64,000 nucleotides of DNA from Thinopyrum elongatum (taxonomy: Eukaryota; Streptophyta; Magnoliopsida; Poales; Poaceae): contig CM022298.1 in the NCBI GenBank assembly GCA_011799875.1, positions 728,368,135-728,432,134 on the forward strand. Direction: 5' to 3'. The notes under the pieces are model-generated. The model made no database searches, had not been told where the DNA came from, and worked only from the letters and a program-made list of their open reading frames with translations. The number at the start of each line of letters is the position of its first letter. Within the stretch, counting starts at the first letter, position 1. A program made the position numbers and the translations under genes. Below are positions 20,206-31,280 of this stretch, one piece after another.

Positions 20206-20870
20206 TTCGTTCTTTGTGTCTAGAAACTTCCCCGAGCCACCCGTCTGCGTGCGCCTTGTCCCGAATGGTCTACTCCCGATTCAAATTATATCTCTTGCTG
20301 CCCCAGGCTCACCCAAATCCTACTCAATTTGGATCTCCAAGTATTTTTGCGAAGCCAACTACGACTGACCCACGAGTTTTTTTTTGATAACCACGCATTA
20401 TATTAAATAATATAGCTTACCTTTCTACATTATGTAGACCTACGGTATTAATCATTACAAATACAATTTATTTTGCAACGCCCTTACTATATCGTTTGTT
20501 CTTCCAATCTAGTTCGAGCCGTTTAAGGACTTTTATATCTATGCAAATTAAAAGTAACATATTACCCCCAAAATTCATTTATGTCAGCTAATGTTGTTTA
20601 AATACATTTGTGCATACTTGTCCATAGTTTCTTAAATATGTATAAAACTTGATGAAGTGTTTTGGATTGCATGAATAGAACAACTGTATCGCCTAGAGGA
20701 TTTCAGAGTTTAAGGGTATCAAGTCTAGGCACTGATGAGTCGATGTATACTAGTGTACGAGATGTCAACAACTAGTTTGTTCTCAAACCTTCTCTTCCCT
20801 ATTTGCTCCGTAGACGCATCCTCTATTCTTATAAAAATCTAGCTTACCATTTGTAACTTGTGCGGGTGTA

Positions 20871-20878
20871 TCTAGAAT
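20871..20878. other. Target duplication TCTAGAAT, left
   Basis: Exact 8-bp match to 22200-22207, flanking the hAT-like element. Confidence 0.85.
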
Positions 20879-20910
20879 CTGGGACGGAGCCAGAAAATGG
20901 AGATGTGTGT

Positions 20911-20935
20911 GGGGGGGGGGGGGGGGGGGGGGGGG
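20911..20935 (+). repeat. Poly(G) tract, 25 bases
   Basis: An uninterrupted G run next to the left end of the hAT-like element. Absent at the equivalent place in copy 1, where the element end is deleted. Confidence 0.95.
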
Positions 20936-21271
20936 TGGCAAGGTCTTGGAGCATCAAAACCCTAAAAGATATAGTCACCTAGCATAGTATCATTTTTTAA
21001 AAAGACTGGTAATATAGATATAGTAAGGTCTAGATGGTCAAAATATTTTCTATAAATAAAATTTGAAGTCCGCTCAACGACCAACACGATCAAATGACAT
21101 ATTTATTAGCACTGATTTTTTTGTTTTTGATATTTATAGGGGCCATTCTGTTCACTAGCTTCCACATTGTTCGTATTTGCCTTACCATCATGTTCACATG
21201 GACGTTGAGAGATTGAATCAATTAGCTTGTAAAATTTATGAATACATTCGGTTCTCTTCCTCTTCATGTCT

Positions 21272-21800
21272 ACATGGACGAATCTAAATTTTGCTAATTA
21301 GTTTCTATGACTGTAGTTTCTATTATTGTACTTTTTACATTTTGAATGCATAAATTAATCTAATGTTGGGAGATTTTCCAAGGACTAACAAAGACTATCA
21401 GAATTAGAGAGGAGAGTTTCTAAAAAAAAAGAGAATTAGAGGAGAGTTTACTGACCTTCCCTGCTTGGTTCGTCGCCCCTGTCCCCTGATAGGTCATGGC
21501 GACCATGCGGGCATGCGTGCGTCCGAGCAACTGTGGTCTGTGGATCGCCGCCCTTCCCTATTCTCATTTTCTGGTCACCGAAGAGTTCGATAGATTGGAA
21601 ATTTGGAATCAAGAAAACTGCCCTGGGCAGCGATGGTGAACGTACAGGGCCTGCGCACGTAGTACCAGCAAGCCAAAACCTAAACTATCTGTGTGCATGC
21701 GTGCGGCTGCTGTTTACAAGTCTTTCATGATGGGCTTAATGTTGTAGTTATTGCTTGATTTTAGCCTGCTACAAATTTGCCATAAATAATGGGCTTTACT
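21272..21800. other. Interior of hAT-like element without gene
   Basis: AT-rich up to about 21430, then mixed sequence. The frame near 21533-21730 has no domain. This part has no counterpart in duplication copy 1. Confidence 0.4.
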
Positions 21801-21802
21801 TT

Positions 21803-22105
21803 GCGAACCAACCTGTGGTTGGATGGTTAGGTGGACAGTGGTATTCCCAGCCCACCAGGGTTCAAATCCTAGTGCTCGCATTTATCCTGGATTTATTTCA
21901 GGATTTCCGACGATGCGCGTTCAGTGGGAGGAGACGTTCCCGTCGACTACGAGGCGTCTATTGTGACTTCGTAAAATCTCAAGATGATATGCCGGCTCAG
22001 TCTCTCGGAGGTGCTCACAGGTGTAGGATGTGCGTGTGTGCGATCATAGGGGTGAGTGTATGCGCGTATGGATGAGCGCTTGCATCTGTACTGTGTTAAA
22101 AAAAA
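21803..22105 (+). mobile_element. Au-type SINE
   Basis: About 300 bp, tRNA-derived. The 5' part contains a degenerate A box (GGTTGGATGGTTAGGTGG) and a B box GGGTTCAAATCCT at about 21859-21871, the internal promoter of RNA polymerase III. The body has the conserved stretch TCAGTGGGAGGAGACGTTCC and GTCGACTACGAGGCG familiar from the Au SINE of Triticeae. It ends TGTACTGTGTTAAAAAAAA, the short A-run tail. It is inserted inside the hAT-like element. Flanking target duplications are not obvious. Confidence 0.85.
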
Positions 22106-22163
22106 GACTAATAGGGGGGCGAGAGTGGTCACGGACTCACGGTAGACATTGGGGGGAGGGGGG

Positions 22164-22573
22164 GTCTAGCCCCCCCTCGCCCCCCTGGAATCGTCCCTGT
22201 CTAGAATACAAATTTCTGTACGTTTGTTTGTTTGACTTTTCGGTGGCTTTTTATTCAATAAAAAACCCATTGTAAGGTGCATAACCTATAGATAACAATG
22301 ACTCACTGCAAGTCAACCAAATCACAAAAGATTTATGCCATCACGGGTTAATTTAAAAACAATAATTGCGATGCCAACAGATGTGGTCTACAACCCCATT
22401 GCATTTCTTGGACTTTATATTGAGACTGATATAAAGGAAGCTGCAACTAAATTACTAAGTCACACATAATTAGACGCGAGTAATTACTAAATAAATTACA
22501 TGTGGGTATACTTAACGTAGCTCTTTTTTCTGCTCTCATCCAAATGAGCCATGAGAGATACCTTTATATGTTG
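22164..22573. repeat. Segmental duplication block C, copy 2
   Basis: Matches 9466-9881 with few differences. It includes the right end of the hAT-like element (22185-22199) and its target duplication (22200-22207). Confidence 0.85.
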
Positions 22574-22799
22574 AGGTAATATCACTGGGAGTTATAGAAC
22601 TTGCGCTCGATGTTCATTTTGGTGCTAAAACTTTAAAAATACGAATTTATGGTCATTCAACTTGCGTTCTCGTGCAAATTCGGTCACTTCGCTCGTATTT
22701 AGATGTGTCCCGCGCTTATGTGGCACGCCAGCGGAGCTATGACCCTCTGTCAGTGACTGGAATAGCTCGGAACAACGTGCGCGTGTTTTTTTTTGCAGA
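22574..22799. other. Unclassified sequence between block C and solo LTR
   Basis: Begins where homology to copy 1 stops. It contains words such as CAAATTCGGTCACTTCGCTC and GTGGCACGCCAGCGG of a kind seen in Mutator-like transposon fragments, but there is no terminal structure. Ends in a T-run before GCAGAAGCAT. Confidence 0.3.
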
Positions 22800-22804
22800 A
22801 GCAT

Positions 22805-25800
22805 TATGACGACCCCGGCTTAATCGTGCACTAATCATACACGCAAATGTGCATGATCAAGCCTAAGGACTCACTTGAGGATATCACAACACAACTCTAA
22901 AACATAATAAAGTCATACAAGTTTTATATTACAAGCCAGGGCCTCAAGGGCTCGAATACATAGCTTGATGGCATACAAGCGTCAGCGGAAGCATCAGATA
23001 TCTGAGTACAGATATATTACAGAACAGAGATAAGCCTTTAGAAGGCGGGGTAAAATAAAATACTATGATCGAAAGGCGTAGGCCTCCTGCCCTGGACCCT
23101 CCGATCCTACTCCTGGTCGTCAGTCGGCTCCTCGTAGTAGTAGTACTCTCCGGGCTGGTAGTATTAGTGGTCGTCGACGGGGGCATCTGGCTCAGGGGCT
23201 CCGACGTCTGGTGGCATCAAAAGGGATATGGGGAAAAAAAGAAAGTAAAGCAAACGTGAGTACTCATCCGAAGTACTCAGCAAGCAAGGATCTACACTAC
23301 ATATGCATCATTGTCAAAAGGAGGCTGTATATGTGGACTGGGCTGCAAAAATGCCAGAATAGAGGGGAAAGCCTAGTCCTATGGAAGACTAGCATCTTCA
23401 ACATCTTCAGCAGTCTTGCAGCATTAGGAGAGTGCAGAATAGCATAATGTAAAGTAGTAGTAGTAGTGTCATCAACCTCAGCCTGAGATCCTTTCTCGAC
23501 TCCCTGCGAGAAAGCAATCCCAGAGCCGTACTATCCAGTTCTTAGCTCATGTTCTAGTTGTACCGATCGGGATACAACTCCGAGTGTCCGTTACCGTAGG
23601 ACAGACTATCGATAGATAAGTTCTTCCCTGCAGGGATGCACCAAGTTACCCACCACGCTCGCTTAACTCCGGCCGGACACACTTTACTGGGTCATGCCCG
23701 CCCTCGGCCAAGCGATACGCCGCAACCCGACCGAATACTTAACGGAGAGGTCAGCACGCCGGACTAAACCTATGCCCCCAGGGGTCTTGGGCCATCGCCC
23801 CGGGAACTCCTGCATGTTGCGAAGGCGGCCGGAAGCAGACCTAGCAACCCCTTAATACAAGCGCGGTTGCGTAACCAGTCCAATCCAGCGCGTGCCGCTC
23901 AGTCGCTGACGTCCATTAAGCTTCGGCTGAAGTATACGACGCAGAACGCCCATACTATGCCCACGTGATGGTTAGTACTATCAGGCCAGAGGCCCCTCGG
24001 ATCAAATATCCAAACCGTTTAGTGGATTAGGAGCGCGTGGTAATGAGCAGAGACTTACGATCGATGTGACCCCGTCGCCCCGTCTCGAGGACTTGCGGCA
24101 AGGGCTAGGAATGCCCGGCCACGCCTTGTGTTATCTCGCGGGCACCATCCAGGTCAACCCGACTCCACATCACTTCGCATTAAGCTCGCGCGGGTCCCCT
24201 CAGGGCCGACCCGTCTTTAGTAACATGGTTCAGTGCAGGTCATAATATCAATAGTAACTGTGTGTCTAACACCAAGGGGAACCCTGAGGAATCACCCTCG
24301 ATGGAATCCCACCTGATGTTATAGCCAAGGTGAACGAAGGAGGAATCACCCTCGAGGTCCACACTTGAAGCGTTGCACGACGACGCTGTTATCGGGGGTG
24401 GTGTAGGAGGAATCACCCTCGCTTACCAAGACCGGGTAACTAACCTACAAGGTTATCATCAGAAGTGCTGACGAGGTATCACCCTCGGCACTCGATAGTA
24501 ACCCAGTAGTGTCGGCAACTAAGGGGGAAGTGATGTGCGGTGTCGGGGCCTGGTCTTCAATCCCGTTGATCGGGTCTTCTTTCATCCAGCGGGGCAGTCG
24601 GGATCAAGTGGGGTCTCTGTTAGGTCTCTACCTAGCCTATACTAAGCAGTCTAGAATAACCAGGTAGGTAACAAAGCAGGTTACAATAAATAGGCTATGC
24701 AGCAGATATAGGATAACAGTAACAGTAGCAGTTCTAATGCAAGCATAAGAGAGAAGAGAATAGGCGATATAGGCATGTTCAAAATGGGGTTGCTTGCCTG
24801 TTTGCTCTGCGGCAAGGGCAAGGTCATCAGTGGTGTCGTCGGAGACGTAGTCGTACTCCGGAGCTGCGTCTGCCTCGGGAGCTACGTCAACGTCGGGGTC
24901 TACCGAGAGAGAAGAGGGGGAAGAAACATGTAAACATAATGCAAACAGATGCAACACAGTGCGCGCTATGCTATGATGTAGTGCAGGGTTGACTAAATAT
25001 GCATCTAAGTCATTTTAGTTATTTCTAGGATTAATCTGGGATTTATTAACCTGTGTGTGTGCACTATTCATCTACCGGAATCAGGCTCGGAGTTACGAGT
25101 TCTCCTACGTAGGAGGTTCCGACGTGAAAACAGACGGCACAATTAGACTCGTCTCGTCGTTCTGAGCAACTTTCATGTTTTAACTTTTTCGATCCGAGCT
25201 ACGGTTTAAAAGTTATGAATTTTTAAAGTTCAATTGATTTTTTGGAATTTATTTATCTTAACAGAAAAGGGAATTATGATGTCAGCATCAGGTAATGCTG
25301 ACATCAGCAAGTCAACAGCGGCTGACCAGGGTCAAACCTGACATGTGGGTCCAGTGGGACCCACATGTCAGCCTCTGTTACACTAACAGTGTGTTTATTT
25401 AATTAACAGGTCAATTAGGGACGTGGGCCTAGACTATCAGTGAGACAATTAGTTATCTAATTAGTTTTAATTTATTAAAACATTTAATTAGCCTAAATGT
25501 GGTGGGGCCCGCCTGTCATAGTCACAGGGTGGCCACGTCGGCGTTGACCCGGGTCAGCGGGGTCAAAGGGGCCCACGGGGCCCCACAGTCAGTGACCCAG
25601 GAAATGCGCCGGCGACCAAATCCGCGGCGGAAGATCGCCGGAATGCGTCGGGATTCGCCCACAGGGCTCGGTTCGAGCCATGGTTAAGTGTGTTCGAAAG
25701 CCAGGGGACTCGCCCGTCGAGTGGGAGTGGTCTCGTCACCGGAATCGACCGGAGTCGTCGACGGCGAGCTCGCGGGCGGCGCCGGAGTTCGGGACCGAAC

Positions 25801-26971
25801 GGAAATGGCACAACGGTGCACGGCAAAGCGAGCTAGAGGGTTCGTCGGGCTCCTGCGAGCGTGCTGAGCACGATGCCATGCTCGGCTGAGCTTGGCGGCG
25901 CGTGTGGCTACGGTGGCGAGCTCGGCGGCGGCGCGGAGCTCGGGCATCTCGAGTGCGGCCACTACGGCGACGGAGAGGTGCGGGGAGAAGAGGGGAAAGA
26001 CGGAGTGGAGCTCACCGGGTGGCTATGAAAAGCCGTTGACGGTTTAGGAGCAGCAGCGACGCCGGAATCGGAGAAGTTCGCCGGCGGCCCGAGGAAGAAG
26101 AAGACGTCGCCGGGCTCGGAGCAGTGGCTCCCGGCTCCAACTAGTGGCGTCTACAGACGCAGCGGACGACGGCGATCCTCTATGACGTGACGGCGAGGCG
26201 TGTGGTGGCCGGAGGCCGCGGGATCGACGCGGCGACGGCGACGACTGCGCTCGGGATGAGCGGGATCGAGAGAGAGGAGGGGAACGGGAAGGAGTGGAGC
26301 TAGGGTTCGCCTGGGGGAGTGCCCTGGGCCATTCTTATCCCCCTTGCGGCGGCAGCGGCGCCGGGGGATGGCCAACAGCTGGCCATCGCCGGCTCAGGGG
26401 CACGCGCGCGCTGACACGGGGAGGAGGGAGACAATCCTGGTGGGCTGGGCCTCGCCTGTGGCGCTGGACCGAGGCCACAGTGGCCTCCCTCCTTTCATTT
26501 CTCTACTCCATTTTCTGTTTCTGTTTTGATTTTTATTTTATTTCTTTTCTGTCCAGCAATCGTTAGGCCACTTATGCATTTTTGTAAAATATGAACCTTG
26601 GTCCAAATATTATAGTGCAATGCTAACCTTCACCAAAAATTGGTTTGGGCAAGGTTGGGTTTTATTTGAATTTACATTGAATTTATTTAGATTAAATAAT
26701 TATGTTTTGGTGCTGTTTCAGATTTGTTGAGTCACTTATTTAACTCCAATTTAATTGATGATGGTTTTATAAATGTTCCTGGATTATTTGCCAATTAATG
26801 AACATTTTTCCAACAGTGTTTGATCAACTTCATATTTCACTTATGAATTTGAGATGATTTTCAGAAAAGAGTTGATTTGCTTTGGTTAACCACTATGTTT
26901 AGGCACCGCAAATGGTATGACTTGGCATTATCTTCAGCTGATCACAGTGGCAATTACATAGGGGTGTTACA
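22805..26971 (-). mobile_element. Long solo LTR (4167 bp), probably Gypsy
   Basis: In minus orientation it runs from TGTAACACCCCTATG to CCGGGGTCGTCATA. It is flanked on both sides by AGCAT (22800-22804 and 26972-26976), a 5-bp target duplication. The terminal dinucleotide is TG at one end and TA at the other, which I read as a mutated CA. No primer-binding site, polypurine tract or gag-pol follows, so it is a solo LTR left by LTR-LTR recombination. The GC-rich part at about 25500-26450 creates long but meaningless open frames. LTRs over 4 kb occur in several Triticeae Gypsy families, and I do not assign one. Confidence 0.7.
24276..24490 (-). repeat. Four spaced copies of GGAATCACCCTCG inside the solo LTR
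   Basis: GAGGAATCACCCTCGATGG, GGAGGAATCACCCTCGAGG, GGAGGAATCACCCTCGCTT and GAGGTATCACCCTCGGCAC occur near 24289, 24341, 24408 and 24475, at about 50-67 bp spacing. Each lies in a different local context, so the short core is conserved while the spacers are not. Confidence 0.75.
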
Positions 26972-26975
26972 AGCA

Positions 26976-27335
26976 TGATACGTCTCCGTCGTATCTATAA
27001 TTTTTGATTGTTTCATGCCATTATCCTACAATTTTCACATACTTTTGGCAAAAATTTATATGATTTCTTGGACTAACATATTGATCCAGTGCCCAGTGCC
27101 AGTTCCTGTTTGTTGCATGTTTTTTGTTTCACAGAATATCCATACCAAATGAAGTCCAAACGTGATAAAAATTTACGGAGATTTATTTTGGAATATATGT
27201 GATTTTTGGGAAAAAAGAATCAATGTGAGACGATGCTCGAGGGGCCCACAAGCTCGAGGGGCGCGCCCCCTACCCTGGGCGCGCCGGGCAGGCTTGTGGC
27301 GCCCCTGTAAGGCGGTTGTCCTTCATTGGTTGATC
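26976..27335 (+). mobile_element. 5' fragment of a Gypsy-type LTR (TGATACGTCTCC...)
   Basis: Starts with the canonical TG of TGATACGTCTCCGTCGTATC and contains CAGTGCCCAGTGCCAGTTCC and TTTGGAATATATGTGATTTT, words typical of abundant Triticeae Gypsy LTRs. Similarity of style is lost after GCGCGCC-rich sequence near 27310. The solo LTR inserted exactly at its left edge, so AGCAT overlaps the first base. Confidence 0.6.
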
Positions 27336-27344
27336 AAGTCATAG

Positions 27345-29300
27345 TGCCACTAAACCGAACTTGTCAGTGCAGCCACATTTGTCATGTATGGGAGGGCCCT
27401 AACTTGGTCTATGCATATGCCTTTTATTTGTCATAGTATGGAGAGAAAATTAGGTTGGTGTGCTACCTTGGCCGGGTAGACATCGTCAAGCTTCGAGTGC
27501 CTGGGTTGGTATGTTGAGCTCAGTAAAGTTAATGAATCCCGGAATGGGAAAAGTGCTGCGAGGGGGTGGCCAGGGCCCAGTTTCTCTAACCCAAGACAAG
27601 CCTGTGGGTATGTCGGTGATACGGTAAAAGTGTCATATGGTAGCTGAGTTTTATTGGATTTTAGTCTATAGTGTGGGTAAAATGCGCAACCTCTGCAGAG
27701 TGAAAGAATCTATTCGAATAGCGGCGTCCACGGTATTGGACACAGTCCGGGATAAGTCACACTATGTGTTCTATGCCAATGAAGAAGGCTAAACTTATAT
27801 TTAATATTGGGCTACAAGCGCAGCAAGAAACTGGGTGATCATGGGGTGATCCAGTGGAAATGATGCATGACTGGAGGGTCATGAGCTATATTTGGTTCTT
27901 GTTATTTTTAGCAACATCGATGATCTGGTAACATTGCAACCATACTCATGTCACCCTGCCTTGTCTCCTCACACAATATTACTGACTTACGCAATGGAGA
28001 AGCTCATGGTTACTGGTGTCTGTTTGTCTTCTTCGCTGCGATCCCGGCTTGTTGGTTTTATATTATTCTGTTTGCTCCCCATATCTGGGACGTCGCGCAG
28101 ACGCCCGACGTGGTTGGCTACCTTTTCAGTATCTTACTTTGCACATGTCTCAGATGTCACATAGACGCCTGACATGGCTGGCTACTTTCAGCACGTTTAT
28201 TTTATATGCCCCAAGTTTGAGACGTCGCTTAGACGCCCGGCTAGCTGGCTTCTCCTTTATTTGCAATACTACACAGATCTGAGATGTCGCTAAGACACCC
28301 GGTCTAAGAGCCACTGCCTTTATTTACTTGGCACTCTCTTGATTTAATCATTTGCTTACCATGGTTAACTTGATGCATAAAACCTGACACGTTCATAGCA
28401 TTGCATCTTGTTTCAGTGCAAGACTTATGCTTTGACTGTGGTAAGCTTGCGAGTACATTCAATGTACTTATCTGGCTTTTCATGTGTCCCAACAATGTTC
28501 CTTTGGATTGGGGTCCCACTATCGTCACGCTATTCCTCCTTTGTAGTATTTCCGTTGCTAGTATCTGAGGCCTTGCTGTTAGATAAATAATGTACATATT
28601 GTTGCCGCATGAGTTGTGCTGCCTTTTCCTCACCGGATGTTGTATTATCAGAACCCTTTGTATCCCCAGTATTGTTATATATTGTGTTTCAGTTTGATGC
28701 CAAGGTGTACTGTCTTTCCAGAAGATGTTGATCTCTGGGCTGGAACACAGGGCCTTCGGTTAGTTAAATCGGAGCGCCACACTGTTTTGGAGTTGTGTTC
28801 TATCGTGGTTGAACGTCAACTTGAACCCAAATAGCTTTTCTGACCATTTTGGTAATATTGCTGATCTCTCGGGCCAAGTTCTCCATTTTTTTCGGTTTGC
28901 TTTTGCTGCACAATGCTGGGTTTTATGGACTACTCTTAACAAATTTATCAGTGAGCGTGTTTTACCTTCTGATTGCTAGTTTAAAATTATCGCTTTATTA
29001 CAATAGTGGAAGCCTCTCGTTAGAGCCCGCGACGTCGATGCTGTTGATCTGATGATCGCCAAGGTTCACGCCACCGTCACTTCGTTGCTGCCGTCTGGAC
29101 CGATGCCACTTTCCGACCGTGCCGTAGCCTAGTTTCCGTTTGTGTTGTGTTTTGCTCTTTTGCTCTTGTTCGCGCCTGTAGCGCCGGCCCGCGTGCCTTC
29201 CTCGACTTCTTTTTATTCTTCGCCATTTGCTGCTGTTGCAGTGGTTTTGTATTAAACTTCTGCAGTCGTGGTTGTGGTACGTCGAGAACTTGCGATTACG
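27345..29300 (+). mobile_element. Decayed long Gypsy-type LTR segment
   Basis: Non-coding sequence with words recurrent in long Triticeae Gypsy LTRs, such as GCGCAACCTCTGCAGAGTG (27691-27709), TTCGAATAGCGGCGTCCACG and GACTGGAGGGTCATGAGCTA. I infer plus orientation. Ends were not found. Open frames of 60-110 codons on both strands are not supported as genes. Confidence 0.4.
28089..28305. repeat. Degenerate tandem repeat, 62-68-bp unit
   Basis: GA(C/T)GTCGC..AGACGCCCG followed by TGGCTGGCT-like and T-rich sequence repeats at 28089, 28153, 28221 and 28283. Confidence 0.7.
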
Positions 29301-29313
29301 GTTTTATTTCATT

Positions 29314-29484
29314 GTTTTAAATAGCGGGCCATCCCAAATAACGGCGGTCCTCCAAATCAGCTATTGCTGGCTATTTCAAAACTTTTTTGGACAATTGTAC
29401 ATGATTCTCATAGCCTATCATTTAGCGGCACCTTGCTCAAACAGCTATAGCGGGGCAGCTGAGGTATAGCCGGCTATTTAAAAC
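29314..29484. mobile_element. MITE with GTTTTAAATAGC termini (171 bp)
   Basis: The left end GTTTTAAATAGCGGGCC and right end GCCGGCTATTTAAAAC are inverted repeats of about 16 bp. The interior has AGCTATAGCGGGGCAGCTGAGG-like self-complementary words. No clear flanking duplication. Non-coding. Confidence 0.55.
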
Positions 29485-29594
29485 TTTGTTTTATTTATAA
29501 AATCGGGCACTCTGCCTTTTCTCCAAAAACTAGTGGCAGGGTGTGACAAAGCCGGTCACGTATGGCACGCGGCATAGTGCCATGACTGTTTAGG

Positions 29595-29606
29595 GTACGG
29601 AGTGTT
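29595..29606. other. Target duplication GTACGGAGTGTT, left
   Basis: Exact 12-bp match to 30595-30606 around the retroposon. Confidence 0.85.
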
Positions 29607-30594
29607 TTTTTTTTTAGTTGTAACTGCGCCATCCATTAAACAACGAAGGGAGAACAGAAACACACACACGCGGACACAACGAGAAACATCGAGAGAGGGC
29701 ACCTGTCTAGGCACACATGCAAAAAGGACCCCAACACAAGACAAAATACAACGAAGCTCCTGGGGGTCCCCGTGCAACACCAAACTGAGCTCGTCGTTGA
29801 CCTCCAGCGCCGCCGAAGCCCACACTGGAAGGGCAGAAGACGAGACGCCTTCGAAGCCGGAACCGAGGACGCACCATCGCCGACCAGCGGCTTTGAGGGT
29901 CGATGAAGTGGCCCGCCAACAGCGAAACCAAAGACGATGTGGCATGTCGTCCAGGGCTCATCCCCGTGCGCCACCTCGGGCCCCAGAACTGGCCGACCCC
30001 GCCGACGCCGTCGAGGGGAAAAACCAGATCTGCCACCTCCTTGCCACCAAGCCTGCACCAGAACAGCCGCCATCTTCGAACCGCTGACGCCACTGGCACA
30101 CGCAGCACCCGCCGGCCAAGCTCCTGCACAGGATCTCCCAGCTTCTCGAAGGCACTGGAGGGAGCGCCGCCGAGTCGATGGAGCAGCTGGAGAACAAAAG
30201 TGGGCGACGAGATCGACGCCATCGTCTCGCCGACCTGGCCCAAACACACCAGATCTCTCCGGTCCAAAAGGACGGCGAGAAAACGCTTCCACCAGCTTCA
30301 AGACGCCGCCAAAAGCGTCGCCGTGGAGGAACCGGAGCTGAGGAACACTTATTCGATGCGGCTCCACCGCCACCACCCGGCCGGAGCCACCAGAAAACCT
30401 AATCCTACAGCTATCTACAAGGCGGAGACAGAGGACCGGGGTTCCCTCCCCCTCCCGCCCCTGGAGCGGCCGACGGAGGGGCGGGGAACCCGCAGCCTCG
30501 CCGGCGTTTGACGCTAGGAACCCGGTCGCCTCCCTTTCGCCTATCTACTGTAGCAGAGAGAGGGGAAAGAGAGCGAAGCCTAATAAATCTCCGC
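29607..30594 (-). mobile_element. Poly(A)-tailed non-LTR retroposon with 12-bp target duplication
   Basis: 988 bp, GC-rich. On the minus strand it ends GGCGCAGTTACAACT plus nine A, directly followed by the 12-bp duplication GTACGGAGTGTT in reverse. These are the marks of target-primed reverse transcription. The 3' end (TTAATGGATGGCGCAGTTACAACT) resembles plant L1-type LINE tails and the 5' end resembles their GC-rich leader. The length is far too short for endonuclease and reverse transcriptase, and neither is present. A 246-codon minus-strand frame (30376-29636) has no recognisable domain and two overlapping rivals, so I treat it as a chance frame. It may be an internally deleted LINE or a retroposed transcript. 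Confidence 0.7.
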
Positions 30595-30606
30595 GTACGG
30601 AGTGTT

Positions 30607-31164
30607 CCTTGCAAGGGAAGAAGGCTGATGCCTCCATCTTCTTCCGAGTCACTGCATGCATGCCTCAGTAGGCCATGATTCTTCGACCGTACGTCCTCCA
30701 AACTCGAAAGTGATCGATGGATGGATGGAAACACACATCCCTTTAGCGATGGCTAAAGAATGAAAGGTACTATATCCATCACTAATGTTGTCTCATCGAG
30801 CTCTCCATTTTCTCATTGACTGACTTGTAGCAGTTGGTGACTTGTTCCATGCATCTTTTTTCCATACGATCCACACAAATGGATTGGGTTCCGCTATCAA
30901 CGATAACGGAACAAAATATAGAAAAAGCATCCGTGTGCAAGCATCCGTGTGCCAACGCAAAGCAACGAAAATTAAAGCATACAAGTTTCAGTCTGGCTGC
31001 CGCAAAACGCCAACAGCAAAAGCAAAAGAAAGTAACAGCTACTACGATTATATGTTCCATGCATCTTCTATATATATACGTATCTCTGATTATATACTCC
31101 GTTCGTGCACATTCCATCTCGTGTGCATTCAATTGAGCATGCACGAGTAGTACGAGCGTTCCCA
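30607..31164. other. Unclassified intergenic sequence
   Basis: Nothing is recognised. GTTCCATGCATCTT occurs twice (near 30846 and 31053). Overlapping frames on both strands near 30780-31170 have no domain. Confidence 0.3.
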
Positions 31165-31280
31165 GCAACGTACTTTAACTGTGTTGGCGATGAATTGAAA
31201 TTGAACCGGGTCGTTTCTGATGATTGTAATTTAACCCTGCCTGTTGTTTAATGAATGAAATTCCTATCCCACAAAAAAAC
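31165..31280 (+). mobile_element. Possible 3' end of a 5'-truncated LINE
   Basis: TTTAACCCTGCCTGTTGTTT then AATGAATGAAATTCC and a short A-run (CCCACAAAAAAAC) resemble plant LINE 3' ends. No target duplication was found, so this is tentative. Confidence 0.3.

Larger units (their letters stand above)
19592..21271. repeat. Segmental duplication block A, copy 2
   Basis: Counterpart of 2052-3714. It is the better preserved copy: the Helitron-like element has defined ends and the left end of the hAT-like element with its target duplication is retained. Part of a larger duplication that continues, after interruption, as block C. Confidence 0.85.
20879..22199. mobile_element. hAT-like element, copy 2 (1321 bp, non-autonomous)
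   Basis: The left end CTGGGACGGAGCCAG and right end CTGGAATCGTCCCTG are imperfect inverted repeats of the hAT kind. They are flanked by a perfect 8-bp duplication TCTAGAAT, the size made by hAT transposases. The interior holds a 25-base G tract, AT-rich sequence shared with copy 1 up to 21271, then sequence missing from copy 1 and an Au-type SINE. No BED zinc finger or hAT dimerisation region is visible. Confidence 0.65.

Noticed and set aside
21803..21875. tRNA gene suggested by A and B box motifs
   Set aside because: The boxes belong to the head of an Au-type SINE. The cloverleaf is degenerate and the body continues as SINE.
25499..26566. Arg/Pro-rich open frames in GC-rich DNA
   Set aside because: They lie inside a solo LTR, overlap each other on both strands, and are low-complexity.
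29636..30376. 246-codon minus-strand frame and overlapping 202-codon plus-strand frame
   Set aside because: GC-rich retroposon DNA gives long open frames on both strands at once. There is no domain or codon signature, and the whole interval is one retroposed unit.
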